A stretch of 64,000 bases of DNA, from contig NZ_CP020472.1 in the NCBI RefSeq assembly GCF_002075795.1, positions 541,001 through 605,000 on the forward strand. The letters run 5' to 3'. The notes beneath the pieces are model-generated. The model had not been told where the DNA came from. It saw nothing but the letters and a program-made list of their open reading frames with translations, and made no database searches. Positions 31,030-40,339 of this stretch are shown piece after piece; the stretch's first letter is position 1; the number at the start of each line of letters is the position of its first letter. The stretch is from Shewanella japonica. GTDB taxonomy: Bacteria > Pseudomonadota > Gammaproteobacteria > Enterobacterales > Shewanellaceae. The position numbers and the translations under genes were made by a program.

Positions 31030-31143
31030 GTTGTTCATTAACAAGTTTGATTGATGATGAGTGTGAAGAAAGCTTTGTTGGTATAAAATGAAACATTCAT
31101 TGGTTTATTTTGACGGATAACAAAGAGTTTAGGATCTGAGTAA

Positions 31144-32161
31144 ATGAAAAAAAATCCTGTATGTTAGACATGATAAAATTGGTGACTTCACCACGAAGTG
31201 GCCCGCACTTAGCATGTTAAAACAGGCAATACCGGATGCAACAATTGACGTATTTGTTGCTCCTGTAGTGAAAAGTTTTGCCGAGGCATGCCCTCATGTG
31301 GATAACGTCTTAGTTGATACAGGTGATGATGCGGCTATTGCAGAGCTGATTAAAGAGCAACATTACGATGCAGCTATCGTTTCATTGTCTCAATACCGAG
31401 TTTATAAACTACTTAAACCAGCTCGAATTCCTTATGTACTGGTTCCCACGCTAAATTGGTACCAATATCTCTATAAACACAGAACCAACGCACAATATCA
31501 AGATGGCATTTCTGTTTGGCGAAGAGGTTGTAATGTTGTTGAGCACTTTCTAAAAGAGCACAATTACACTATTCCAGAAGTGAAACGACCTTTTTGGGAT
31601 ATGAGCAATAAAAAGCACAAGTGGCAAGAGTATTACAATAAACAGGGTGAAGAAAAGTTGATTTTTGCTCACCCTGGTACAGGTGGCTCGTCGGGCGGGG
31701 TGCCTGTTGAGTCATTTTCGAATATGCTTATTGATATTAGTCAGCGTACTGCGTTAGATTGCCGATTTGTGGTCACTTACAGCGGCCAAGAAGAAGTGCT
31801 TGCCGACGAAATGGTCGCTATTTTGTCTGAAAAAGGCATTAAGGTTGAAAAAGCCAAACCATTATCGAGCCTGAGCGAATTTGCTGAGTCATTAGTGGCT
31901 GCTGATATGTTTATCGCAGGCTCTACCGGGCCTTTGCATTTAGCAGGTCTACACAATGTGCCGACATTAGGGTTTTATGCAGGCAGACGCTCTGCACCGC
32001 ATATACGTTGGCAGTCGTTATCAGCGGATGATCGCCGATTATCTTATACACCGCCTGTTGGAAAAAGAACGGGTCGCAATATGGCGTTAGTTGATTTTGA
32101 CAAGGCAGCCACTGAGGCTGCGGCGTTTTTAGATTCATTTTATTCAGACGTTAGCCGTTAA
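31144..32161 (+). CDS. LPS heptosyltransferase-like glycosyltransferase (GT9), frameshifted at a poly-A tract
   Basis: A GT9 family transferase of the WaaC/WaaF/OpsX type that adds heptose or another sugar to LPS core. The uninterrupted ORF begins at the ATG at 31214 (315 residues), but that start cuts off the first Rossmann strand. Upstream, ATG at 31144 is followed by eight A residues (31147-31154). With seven A residues the frame would read MKKILYVRHDKIGDFTTKWP and join the ORF exactly, giving 338 residues. The family's GD motif lies in the lost segment. The C-terminal nucleotide-sugar region is intact: FAHPGTGGSSGG and FIAGSTGPLHLAGLHNVPTLGFY. It precedes hldD, which makes the donor precursor. 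The extra A may be a sequencing error, a recent mutation, or slippage-based phase variation. Confidence 0.82.
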
Positions 32162-32232
32162 GTTAAGGCTATCAAAACAAGATTTGGTTTAAGCGTGATG
32201 TATGTTCACGCCAATACACAGGAATTGAGCTT

Positions 32233-33186
32233 ATGATCGTGGTTACAGGTGCTGCAGGTTTTATCGGTAGTAATTTAGTTAAATCGCTTAATGAAATGGG
32301 CCGTACAGATATCATCGCCGTCGATGATCTTACTGATGGCACGCAAATGTTTAATTTAGCCGATTGCGAAATCGCTGATTACTTAGATAAAGATGCCTTT
32401 TTAGCCAGCATTAAAGCGGGTGAGTTTGACGGTAAATTAGAAGTGATTTTCCATCAAGGAGCATGTTCATCGACCACTGAGTGGGATGGCAAGTTTATGA
32501 TGCAAAACAACTATGAATACTCAAAAGTATTACTGCATTATAGCCAAGCAAATAATGTGCAATTTATCTATGCATCATCGGCATCTGTGTACGGTGGTAG
32601 TGACACTTTTGTTGAGAAGCGCGAAGTTGAAAAACCGCTAAATGTGTATGCTTACTCTAAGTTCTTGTTTGACCAATACGTCCGTCAACAAGACACAACT
32701 GCCCAAGTTGCAGGTCTTCGTTATTTTAACGTTTACGGCCCTAGAGAGCAGCATAAAGGCGGCATGGCGAGTGTAGCATTCCACTTTAATAACCAAATCA
32801 AAGCGAACGGTGTTTGTCGTTTATTTGCCGGTGTGGATGGCTATGAAGATGGTCAGCAACTACGTGATTTCGTGTTTGTTGAAGACGTCGTTAAAGTGAA
32901 CATTTGGTTATGGCAGAACAAGTCAGTGTCTGGTGTGTTTAACTGCGGAACAGGTGAAGCGCAAAGCTTTAATGATGTAGCAAATGCCGTTATTCAGTAC
33001 CATGGTAAAGGCGACATTGAATACATTCCTTTCCCTGATAAATTAAAGGGTGCTTACCAGAGCTATACTCAAGCAGATTTAACCTTGCTTCGTTCAGTGG
33101 GTTGTGACCATGTCTTCAAAACGGTTGAACAAGCAGTGCCTGAGTATTTAGATTGGCTAAAAGACCAACATTTTATCGGTCAGTAA
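32233..33186 (+). CDS. hldD: ADP-L-glycero-D-manno-heptose 6-epimerase
   Basis: A 317-residue NADP-dependent short-chain dehydrogenase that epimerises ADP-heptose for the LPS inner core. The nucleotide loop is [30 protein letters not shown] is an HldD signature; the catalytic pair is [13 protein letters not shown] (Tyr-x3-Lys) with the Ser/Thr in [30 protein letters not shown] is characteristic of the family. It follows the GT9 gene by 70 bases on the same strand, consistent with an LPS core unit. Length is normal. Confidence 0.97.
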   Translation: MIVVTGAAGFIGSNLVKSLNEMGRTDIIAVDDLTDGTQMFNLADCEIADYLDKDAFLASIKAGEFDGKLEVIFHQGACSSTTEWDGKFMMQNNYEYSKVLLHYSQANNVQFIYASSASVYGGSDTFVEKREVEKPLNVYAYSKFLFDQYVRQQDTTAQVAGLRYFNVYGPREQHKGGMASVAFHFNNQIKANGVCRLFAGVDGYEDGQQLRDFVFVEDVVKVNIWLWQNKSVSGVFNCGTGEAQSFNDVANAVIQYHGKGDIEYIPFPDKLKGAYQSYTQADLTLLRSVGCDHVFKTVEQAVPEYLDWLKDQHFIGQ

Positions 33187-33209
33187 TCATAGATTGATGG
33201 CAAATCTAT

Positions 33210-33243
33210 AAAGCCTTGATGAGTCAATCATCAAGGCTTTTTT
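33210..33243. terminator. Bidirectional terminator
   Basis: The stem AAAGCCTTGATGA / TCATCAAGGCTTT with a GTCAA loop, between hldD and the convergent CBS gene. Confidence 0.9.
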
Positions 33244-33261
33244 ATTGGCAAAACCCTAATG

Positions 33262-33663
33262 CTATTGACTAACCATGCCTTTAAGTACGATATCGTCATA
33301 AGTCACAAAGCCAATAATGTTGCTGTTTTCAACCACAGGTGCTTTATTGATTTGGAATTGATCAAATAGCCTAGCGGTATAACGGATATCCATATCTGCA
33401 CTGACAGCCATCACCGGCTTTATCATGATTTCATATACGTTAACTCGCTCCGGTGACTTATTTGTTGCGAGGACTTTTCTGGCAATATCGCTGAGCAATA
33501 GCATGCCATATTCGTCATGCTCATTACGCTTGTTGACGACCAAAATAGAGACATTCTGTTCCACCGCGATGGCAATGGCTTCACTAATGGTCAGCATACC
33601 GTCAATCATAGCGTATTGATTCATCAATACATCTCGATTTTTAATAGGCGTTGTCGGCTTCAT
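33262..33663 (-). CDS. Two-CBS-domain protein of the DUF1538 operon
   Basis: A 133-residue cytoplasmic protein made of a CBS pair. Seen: ISEAIAIAVEQNVSILVVNK then DEYGMLLLSDIARKVLA (first CBS), and MIKPVMAVSADMDIRYTARL then NKAPVVENSNIIGFVTYDDI (second CBS). CBS pairs usually bind adenosine nucleotides and regulate a partner enzyme or channel. Its start codon overlaps the stop of the PII-like gene (ATGA), so translation is coupled. The context suggests it senses energy state for the DUF1538 membrane proteins; this is inference. Confidence 0.88.
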   Translation of the reverse strand: MKPTTPIKNRDVLMNQYAMIDGMLTISEAIAIAVEQNVSILVVNKRNEHDEYGMLLLSDIARKVLATNKSPERVNVYEIMIKPVMAVSADMDIRYTARLFDQFQINKAPVVENSNIIGFVTYDDIVLKGMVSQ

Positions 33664-34010
33664 ATTTGATCCTTAATATCATTGGTGAGTTTTTCAACTT
33701 GATGAGCAACACCAACGGCATCTTCAACATCAATTTGAATCGCAATACCTTGGCCTGGGTTAGTGTTAAACCCGCCCACCTCGCATATTGTCTCTAAAAT
33801 ATGGCGACTCATATGCTCTTCTACTAGCCATAAAATCACATCACGCTGAACATCTAAGCCTAAGCCCATGAAGGTTTTCTTTTTCTTTAGCCCTTCACCT
33901 CTAGCATGGTTGATAACTGTGGCGCCAGTAGCGCCAGCTTCTCGGGCGGCATCAAGTACAGTGTCTGTCGTGATGTCGTCAACAAAAGCGATAATTAACT
34001 TAAATCGCAT
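33660..34010 (-). CDS. PII-like signalling protein of the DUF1538 operon
   Basis: A 116-residue small protein with a PII/DUF-type ferredoxin-like fold: beta strand RFKLIIAFVDD, helix TDTVLDAAREAGATGATVI, a loop at GEGLKKKKTFMGLGLDVQR in place of the T-loop, and ILWLVEEHMSRHILETI followed by PGQGIAIQIDVEDAVGV. The uridylylated tyrosine of GlnB is not present. PII-like proteins often gate a neighbouring transporter, as GlnK does AmtB and SbtB does SbtA. A strong GGAG precedes the ATG at 34010. It lies 3 bases after the DUF1538 gene. Confidence 0.85.
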   Translation of the reverse strand: MRFKLIIAFVDDITTDTVLDAAREAGATGATVINHARGEGLKKKKTFMGLGLDVQRDVILWLVEEHMSRHILETICEVGGFNTNPGQGIAIQIDVEDAVGVAHQVEKLTNDIKDQI

Positions 34011-34013
34011 TTA

Positions 34014-34901
34014 TTACTCCTTAATGGAATGATTATTTTTTATTGTTGATGTTGGCACTGCTGAACTAGGAAGTGCCTCTGATATATCTGCTGGAACGGC
34101 TGCATTTTTTTCATTGAGCTCAGTTTCATCAATTGCTTGGGATTTTCGTTTGTCTAGCCAGGCTACAAGTTGGGCATAGCTCATTACAGCAATAATGGGG
34201 AACAAACTGGCAAAAGCGATAAGCCCAAAGCCATCAATAAGTGGATTACGTCCTTCAACATTTGAGGCTAAACCTAAACCTAATGCTGCTACCAGGGGCA
34301 CGGTAACAGTTGAAGTGGTGACGCCACCTGAATCATACGCGAGTGGGATGATGGATTTAGGTGCGTAGAAGGTTTGGATCACTACCACCACATAACCTGC
34401 CATGATGTAATAATGGATTGGGTCACCAACGACGATGCGAAAACAGCCTAGCGAGATGCCGAAAGCCACGCCAATTGCCACCGAAATACGTAACCCTTGA
34501 GTGCTAATCGTGCCACCTGACACTTCGTTCGCTTTAATAGCGACTGCAATCAATGAGGGTTCGGCAATGGTGGTGCTGAATCCAATAGCGGCAGCAAAGA
34601 CATACACCCATAAATAGTCTTGCCAGATGTAAGGCCCAGCAGAACCATCAGGGTGCAAAATTTCTGGTGAGGTTAACTGATTTGCAAGATTTTCACCGAT
34701 TGGGAACAGCGCCAGTTCGAGTCCGACTAAGAAAAAGCTTAACCCGAAGGTGACATAAACAAACCCAAGCACCACCGTTTTCCAGTTAGCTATAGGACGT
34801 TTAAGTACACCTAATTGGAATCCAAATAGAATGATGGCTATCGGGATCACATCTCGCATTGTGAGCAGCAAGGTTTCTAATAACTGATAAAGCCACGTCA
34901 T
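34014..34901 (-). CDS. DUF1538 membrane protein, second half
   Basis: A 295-residue integral membrane protein with about six or seven helices and a hydrophilic tail of about 40 residues (DKRKSQAIDETELNEKNAAV onwards) probably in the cytoplasm. Family signature: [20 protein letters not shown] followed by [20 protein letters not shown]; also FFLVGLELALFPIGENLA and AEPSLIAVAIKANEVSGG. These segments recur nearly unchanged in the neighbouring gene, so the two arose by duplication and probably form one transporter or channel. The ATG is preceded by GGAGG. The family is uncharacterised; ion or small-anion transport is a guess. Confidence 0.85.
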   Translation of the reverse strand: MTWLYQLLETLLLTMRDVIPIAIILFGFQLGVLKRPIANWKTVVLGFVYVTFGLSFFLVGLELALFPIGENLANQLTSPEILHPDGSAGPYIWQDYLWVYVFAAAIGFSTTIAEPSLIAVAIKANEVSGGTISTQGLRISVAIGVAFGISLGCFRIVVGDPIHYYIMAGYVVVVIQTFYAPKSIIPLAYDSGGVTTSTVTVPLVAALGLGLASNVEGRNPLIDGFGLIAFASLFPIIAVMSYAQLVAWLDKRKSQAIDETELNEKNAAVPADISEALPSSAVPTSTIKNNHSIKE

Positions 34902-34965
34902 TTGGCCTCCTTGGCAAATTGTACCTGCTCATTAAGTAAAGTAATGCCTTTATTGCACATCATTG

Positions 34966-35697
34966 TCATAACACCATGCCGTAAAGTAAGACAAAAATTA
35001 CCGGCGTTAAACTTGCAAAAGCAATGAGTCCAAAGCCATCTAACATTGGGTTTCGGCCTTTAATCACAGTGGCTAAGCCCACGCCTAATGCCGTCACTAA
35101 TGGCACTGTAATCGTTGACGTGGTCACGCCACCCGAGTCATAAGCGATGCCGATGATATTTTCTGGGGCAAAGCTTGTGAGGATCATGACAATAATGTAG
35201 CCACCGATGATTAGGTAATGAATTGGCCAGCCTTTAACAATCCTGATTACTCCAAGCAAGATGGCTAAGCCAACGGAGACTGCCACCGTTAATCTCAGTC
35301 CCATCGCATAACTGTCCATTGCTGCTTCTGTGGCGGCAATGGCGCCACCTTCTGCTGCGACTTCAGCCGCTTCAGCTGCCACAGCGGTCAGCGCGGGTTC
35401 TGCTAGGGTCGTGCCAAAGCCGAGTGAGAAAGAAAAAATGACTAACCAGAATGTGCTACCTTTGCGAGCAAGGGCATGAGCTAAGGACTCACCGATTGGA
35501 AATAGGCCCATTTCCAATCCGAACACAAAAAAAGTCAGTCCTAAAACGATAAAGATGACACCGACAAGGATAGAAAAAAGGTTATCAGGAGCTTGTTGGA
35601 GGATAAAAATTTCAAAAAAACTCACCACTAAAATAATGGGGACTAAATCTCGAAAACTGCCGAGCATAGATTGTAATAACTTAACTAATCCGCTCAT
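34966..35697 (-). CDS. DUF1538 membrane protein, first half
   Basis: About 243 residues with seven hydrophobic segments. Shared signature with its neighbour: [58 protein letters not shown] and [15 protein letters not shown]. An Ala/Glu-rich loop ([20 protein letters not shown]) is unusual and could be a gate or binding loop. Start: a TTG at 35727 is in frame, but the ATG at 35697 follows a strong GGAGG with good spacing and is used. First gene of a four-gene operon (DUF1538, DUF1538, PII-like, CBS). An FNR-like box lies about 160 bases upstream. Confidence 0.85.
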   Translation of the reverse strand: MSGLVKLLQSMLGSFRDLVPIILVVSFFEIFILQQAPDNLFSILVGVIFIVLGLTFFVFGLEMGLFPIGESLAHALARKGSTFWLVIFSFSLGFGTTLAEPALTAVAAEAAEVAAEGGAIAATEAAMDSYAMGLRLTVAVSVGLAILLGVIRIVKGWPIHYLIIGGYIIVMILTSFAPENIIGIAYDSGGVTTSTITVPLVTALGVGLATVIKGRNPMLDGFGLIAFASLTPVIFVLLYGMVL

Positions 35698-35854
35698 TCC
35701 ACCTCCTGTGAAAGTTAATAATGACAATCGCTTAAGCGTAATTCCTCGCGTATAGGGAAAAGAAAACGCCTTATTGGAATGGTCTAACTTATGTATTCAG
35801 TTTGCCAAGGTTACACATTGAGGCAACAGAAATTTAACAAAAGTTGCAATAGTT

Positions 35855-35868
35855 TTGAGCTAGATCAA
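35855..35868. promoter_or_regulatory. FNR/EtrA-like site upstream of the DUF1538 operon
   Basis: TTGAGCTAGATCAA matches the FNR consensus TTGAT-N4-ATCAA at 9 of 10 defined bases. It is the only regulatory match seen in the 35698-36125 gap, which otherwise shows nothing obvious. Suggests oxygen-dependent control of the operon. Confidence 0.5.
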
Positions 35869-36125
35869 TTTGTCTTTGAAAATGTGCGCTAGGTGAATCG
35901 AACCGAGGGTATTTGCAATAAACAATCAAACCTAAAAGGTACTAATTGTGGGGTGAGTCATTATTGACGGAACTGTATTCATGAGAGTAGAGAAAGCTAA
36001 CTGCTAGTGAGCCAAATGAGGCGGTAAAATAATGCTTATGTATTTTGTTGGATAAGCATCATTGGGGGAGTCGTTCAGTGCAAGGCATGTATAACTAGGG
36101 TATTGTAAAGCTTAGGCATTTAAAA

Positions 36126-36920
36126 TTAAGGAGTTAGCGCTAATGGATCTGCTGGGTGCTCAATATTGTATTTATCCAATATTTGTTGGTATTCCCCCGT
36201 TTTTTTGAGCTTAGTTAGCCCTTGATTAAACATTTTGGCAGCTTTAGTCGCGCCTTGGTTAAAGCCTACATACAAAGGCAATGGTTCACCGAAGGTACCT
36301 GCAAAGCGAATTTTATCATCTAGAGCTAGCTTTTCAGCCGTGTTTTGAATAACCACTTTATTACCCAGCATGACATGAAAACGGCCTTTGATAAGCCTTT
36401 TTAGGTTCATGGTTAACGGCTGGTTTCCAGTCGCAATGTAGAAACGATTTGAATTGGCAATTTTATCGTTTAATCGCTCGCCATAGTCATAACCACGAAT
36501 GATACCAACTTGCACGTTATCTAAATCTTCAAGCTGGTTAAATTGCCAAGCAAACCCTGTCGTGGTGTAGAAATCTTTGCTTGCATAACCCACAACGACT
36601 TCATCAGTATATAAATTAAATTGGCTAACATGCTCTGGCGTGACGGCTAATATTGCATCAATATTTCCGTGTTGGACTTCTTTTAAAGCACGATTAAATG
36701 GCACTGCGATAAAATGAACCGGTTGATCCATTTCAGCAAAAGCCCTTTTTGTTAATTCAGTGACATAGCCTGTTTGACCTTCACAAACGTAAGGGCACCA
36801 AATATCAGATGCGATTAAAAGGGGCTTGGCAGATAAAGACGCTGACCAAAGGCTACTAAGGCACAATAGACATGCTGTAGTGCAAGCGAACAACTTAGTT
36901 AAGGCTGTGTTTAGCGTCAT
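36126..36920 (-). CDS. Periplasmic amino-acid-type substrate-binding protein (SBP_bac_3)
   Basis: About 264 residues. A signal peptide (LFACTTACLLCLSSLWSASL, cleaved near SAKP) precedes a two-lobed binding domain: LIASDIWCPYV, LTKRAFAEMDQPVHFIAVPF, ALKEVQHGNIDAILAVTPE and VGIIRGYDYG. The pattern is that of extracellular solute-binding family 3, but no permease or ATPase gene is adjacent, so it may be a stand-alone sensor or orphan as is common in Shewanella. Start: a TTG at 36962 would extend the protein; the ATG at 36920 gives a normal signal peptide. Confidence 0.85.
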   Translation of the reverse strand: MTLNTALTKLFACTTACLLCLSSLWSASLSAKPLLIASDIWCPYVCEGQTGYVTELTKRAFAEMDQPVHFIAVPFNRALKEVQHGNIDAILAVTPEHVSQFNLYTDEVVVGYASKDFYTTTGFAWQFNQLEDLDNVQVGIIRGYDYGERLNDKIANSNRFYIATGNQPLTMNLKRLIKGRFHVMLGNKVVIQNTAEKLALDDKIRFAGTFGEPLPLYVGFNQGATKAAKMFNQGLTKLKKTGEYQQILDKYNIEHPADPLALTP

Positions 36921-37363
36921 TTTCACAATGATATAAATTCCAGTCAGTTTATGTGTTCGCAACTTATAACAGGCTTAACAAGCAACCCATTATTAGTTTG
37001 TTGAGTCAATAGAGAACAGTATAACTAAATCTTCCCGAGTAATAAGTTACTTCGTGTACATTTGAAGTCATAAGGTTAAGCAGTGAGTCTAACTCTTTGA
37101 GTTATTGTATCTTAAAGCGGCAATCTATTAGGTTAAATTTAATCGTTCTTGGTATTTTTGCCAGTTTTGTAAAGCGAAATCGTTAATCGTCGTGAGTTGT
37201 TGATAAGTTATGTAGCAATGTTATCTTCATGCTTTTGTCTCGGCGCAGTTTTCGAGTTGAAGGTGTCTAGAGGCTAATTTGTTTCAAGGTCATGTTGTCC
37301 ATCTGGTCACATTCTGGTGCTTATTTCATCCTTGTGCGACTGACTATTATTGAGGTTTATATC
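36921..37363. other. Intergenic region without recognised genes
   Basis: A 443-base A/T-rich divergent region between the binding-protein gene and the oxidoreductase gene. I see no ORF with coding character and no clear operator. It should hold both promoters. Confidence 0.6.
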
Positions 37364-38356
37364 ATGAAATATATTACTTTTACTGAGCCTGGAAGCGCAG
37401 AAGTTATGAATATTGCACAATCTCAAGATGACTTAATCACTCAAGCATTAACGTCGGATCAGGTTGTCATTAACGTCCATGCTGCAGGTGTGAACGGCCC
37501 CGATATTAAGCAGCGAGAAGGGGCATATCCAGCCCCCAAAGGGGCTAGTCCTATTTTAGGCTTAGAAGTGTCAGGTGAGATTATTGCTGTCGCAGAAGGT
37601 GTTTCTCAATGGCAAGTTGGCGATAAAGTATGTGCCTTAGTTCCAGGTGGCGGCTATGCCGAACAAGTCGTGACGTTTGCTAGTCATTGTTTACCTATTC
37701 CTAAAGGTTATAGCTTTGAGCAAGCTGCTGCACTACCCGAAACCTGCTTTACGGTTTGGGGCAACATGATGATTAGAGCAGGGTTGAGTAAAGGTGAGTC
37801 AGTGTTAATTCACGGTGGCTCAGGTGGTATCGGAACAACAGCAATTCAAATCGCTAAGGCAATGGGAGCACGCGTATTTGTCACTTCTGGTTCCGATGAA
37901 AAGTGCCAATATTGTCTGCAACAGGGTGCAGAACTTGCCATTAATTATCACACACAAGATTTTGTCGAGCCGATACTTAATGTGACAAATGGCCAAGGGG
38001 TCAATGTGGTGTTTGATATAGCGGGTGGAGATTTTGTGAATAAAAACCTCAAAGTGGTGGCAATGGATGGCCGAATGGTGACTGTTGCCATGCAAAGGGG
38101 AATAAGAGCTGAAGTGGATATTTTTAGACTCATGGCAAAGCGGATCAGCTGGACAGGTTCCACCTTGAGGCCGCAAAGTGTTGAAGCGAAAGCCGACATT
38201 GCTGCAGCACTGAGAGCGCAAATTTGGCCATTACTTGATAGTGGCTCAATTAACATCAAGCTGGATAAGATCTTTGCCTTTGAAGAGGTTATCGCAGCAC
38301 ATCAATATATGGAGTCAGGACAGCATCAAGGTAAAATTGTATTGAAAGTGATATAG
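37364..38356 (+). CDS. NADPH:quinone oxidoreductase, zinc-independent MDR family
   Basis: About 330 residues. The N-terminal GroES-like fold contains VHAAGVNGPDIKQREGAYPA and LGLEVSGEIIAVAEGV; the Rossmann domain has IHGGSGGIGTTAIQIAKAMG for NADPH and VFDIAGGDFVNKNL. The catalytic zinc ligands of alcohol dehydrogenases are missing, as in QOR/TP53I3-type reductases that reduce quinones or other carbonyl acceptors. Start: the longer frame from 37292 has no ribosome site, while TGAGG sits 8 bases before the ATG at 37364. Monocistronic. Confidence 0.92.
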   Translation: MKYITFTEPGSAEVMNIAQSQDDLITQALTSDQVVINVHAAGVNGPDIKQREGAYPAPKGASPILGLEVSGEIIAVAEGVSQWQVGDKVCALVPGGGYAEQVVTFASHCLPIPKGYSFEQAAALPETCFTVWGNMMIRAGLSKGESVLIHGGSGGIGTTAIQIAKAMGARVFVTSGSDEKCQYCLQQGAELAINYHTQDFVEPILNVTNGQGVNVVFDIAGGDFVNKNLKVVAMDGRMVTVAMQRGIRAEVDIFRLMAKRISWTGSTLRPQSVEAKADIAAALRAQIWPLLDSGSINIKLDKIFAFEEVIAAHQYMESGQHQGKIVLKVI

Positions 38357-38679
38357 AACAGATTTTTTCGAATTGAGAACTTGAAGCTTACGTATTTTGG
38401 GCTAAATTTGAGCGTGTATGAGAGGGTTAATTTTCAGCCATATTGTCTGGTTATTAGCGATTGATATGCGGGTAGGTGAATCGCCTAGCTCACTATGATA
38501 TCGATTTTATTGTTGAGTTCAAAATATCAAAAACTTCATAAAACATCAGTTGATTTTTGAAGAAGTTTTTGATTAATTACCCTCAATAGTCATGCGTTAA
38601 CTGTATGGTTTATTTATTAAACGATGTACTCATCAGTACATTTTTAAAGGTATGTGTTGATTTAAGGGCGTTAGCATAT
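38357..38679. other. Intergenic region
   Basis: 323 bases with no convincing gene. An imperfect A/T-rich stem, AAAAACTTC ... GAAGTTTTT at about 38530-38570, may terminate the oxidoreductase transcript. Otherwise nothing was seen. Confidence 0.5.
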
Positions 38680-39120
38680 ATGTATAACACTGCAAAAAAA
38701 CAAGTGTGGTTCGGTGAATTAAGAACTGCAAGAGGCACGTCAATCGTCGTTCATGATAACCGTTTACCTGACGCGTCACCTGGACGGATCTACTTATTCA
38801 ATGCGAGTCGAAATACCATTGGTGAGTATGTCGAAGATATTGTTAAAGTGAATCTTCATGAACTTGATGATGCGCAACTTGCTGCGGCAAAAGCTGAACA
38901 TGATGCAGCATGGCAAGCCGCTAGAGCTGAATTTATGGCAAAGCATGAGGCACATATTGAACTATCTTCAGTGCCAGATTCAGCACCTGAAGTGAAAAGT
39001 AAGGCGCCGGTTGTTCCCGACGAGCCAATGGATGATGTCATGGATGCTGATGACGATATGGAATTTGAAGATACGGGTTTTGAAGCCAGTATGAGTGATG
39101 ATGGTGACGAGGACAGGTAG
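38680..39120 (+). CDS. Acidic hypothetical protein
   Basis: About 146 residues. A small N-terminal beta region (KKQVWFGELRTARGTSIVVH, then SPGRIYLFNASRNTIGEYVE) is followed by an Ala-rich helix (DDAQLAAAKAEHDAAWQAAR) and a highly acidic tail (DEPMDDVMDADDDMEFEDTG). No family recognised. The ATG at 38680 is preferred to the further upstream start at 38605 because the region in between reads as unstructured, and AAGGG lies upstream. It is alone between a quiet region and a terminator. Confidence 0.7.
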   Translation: MYNTAKKQVWFGELRTARGTSIVVHDNRLPDASPGRIYLFNASRNTIGEYVEDIVKVNLHELDDAQLAAAKAEHDAAWQAARAEFMAKHEAHIELSSVPDSAPEVKSKAPVVPDEPMDDVMDADDDMEFEDTGFEASMSDDGDEDR

Positions 39121-39166
39121 CATCAATGCAAATGGCATTGGTTGACTATAGTATTGTCATTACAAT

Positions 39167-39201
39167 AAAAAAGGCGCTCCCTTAAGGGTAGCGCCTTTTT
39201 T
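39167..39201. terminator. Bidirectional terminator
   Basis: The stem AAAAAAGGCGCT / AGCGCCTTTTTT around a CCCTTAAGGG-containing loop, between the acidic protein gene and galM. Confidence 0.88.
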
Positions 39202-39219
39202 ATGGAGAACTCTCAGGGC

Positions 39220-40254
39220 TTATAGCACACCAAACTCATAGCGAGTGTGATGGTGATAAGTATCACCTGCAGCAATCCACGGCTCACCCGGTAAGTGGGG
39301 TTGATTTGGAGAGTCTGGTAGCATCTGCGGCTCAATACATACAGCGCGATGGGATTGATAAATCTCCCCTTTAAAACCTTTTGTTCCCTCAAGGAAGTTT
39401 GCCCCATATAACTGAACGCCAGGCTGATCAGTATAGATGGTCATAGTGCGGCCGCTTTTAGGGCTTGATAGGCAACCAAAGCGAACAAGATCATGATTTG
39501 TCTGAGCTAATACATAACAATGGTCAAAACCATTGGTAGCGCTTAATGCTGCACGCTGTGTCTGCTCAGAAAAAGGCGTCGGTTTTGATAAATCTAAGTC
39601 GCTGCCGAGCGTTTCATTCATTGAGATAGGCACGCCGACATCGTTCATGGTTAAATATTGCTGGGCATCGACTTGAATGTGATGACTCACATTCGTCTCA
39701 CTATCAGCGCCTTCTAAATTAAAGTAACTGTGCTGAGTCAAACTAATAGGACAGGCTTTATCGACCTGAGCTTGAATGTCGATAAGTAAATTATTGCCTT
39801 CTAAACGGTAGTCTAGCTGAACTTTACATAGCCCAGGAAAGCCCATTTCTCCATCAGGGCTGTCGACCGTTAACCGCACTCCATCAGCTAAGGTTTCCAT
39901 ATGCCATTGCTTTAAATGAAACCCGTCACGACCGCCATGTAAGCAGTTTGTCGCTTGGTTAATGTCTAGTTGATAGTCTTGCCCTTGATAATGCAATTGA
40001 CCATTAGCGATACGGTTAGAATAGCGACCTGCAATCGCTCCTAAATAGGCTTGCTGAGCTAAGTAGTCAGCGACACTGTCACAACCCAGTACAATGTTCT
40101 GACGCTGTCCAAATTTATCTGCAGTCCATAATTCACGAATGATCCCACCTAGGCTTAGAATTTCGATTGCGATGTTGCCGTTATCGATTCGGACACGCTC
40201 GATGCTGCCACCACGAGGGTCTTGCCATGGCTCCAATGCCGTGATTTCAATCAT
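39220..40254 (-). CDS. galM: Aldose 1-epimerase (galactose mutarotase)
   Basis: A 344-residue mutarotase that interconverts alpha and beta anomers of galactose. Motifs: GRYSNRIANGQ, NCLHGGRDGFHLKQW (substrate-binding His), SLTQHSYFNLEG (catalytic His), and FDHCYVL; the catalytic Glu is in HRAVCIEPQMLPDSPN. It is located 85 bases downstream of galK on the same strand, so it forms a short gal operon. galE and galT are not nearby. Confidence 0.95.
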   Translation of the reverse strand: MIEITALEPWQDPRGGSIERVRIDNGNIAIEILSLGGIIRELWTADKFGQRQNIVLGCDSVADYLAQQAYLGAIAGRYSNRIANGQLHYQGQDYQLDINQATNCLHGGRDGFHLKQWHMETLADGVRLTVDSPDGEMGFPGLCKVQLDYRLEGNNLLIDIQAQVDKACPISLTQHSYFNLEGADSETNVSHHIQVDAQQYLTMNDVGVPISMNETLGSDLDLSKPTPFSEQTQRAALSATNGFDHCYVLAQTNHDLVRFGCLSSPKSGRTMTIYTDQPGVQLYGANFLEGTKGFKGEIYQSHRAVCIEPQMLPDSPNQPHLPGEPWIAAGDTYHHHTRYEFGVL

Positions 40255-40339
40255 TGTAGTCTCTTCCTGATGAGATAATTAAGCCGTGTGGCAGCCGCTA
40301 CATTCACTATTAGACACTGCCAGCTGATGCTTTAGTGAT

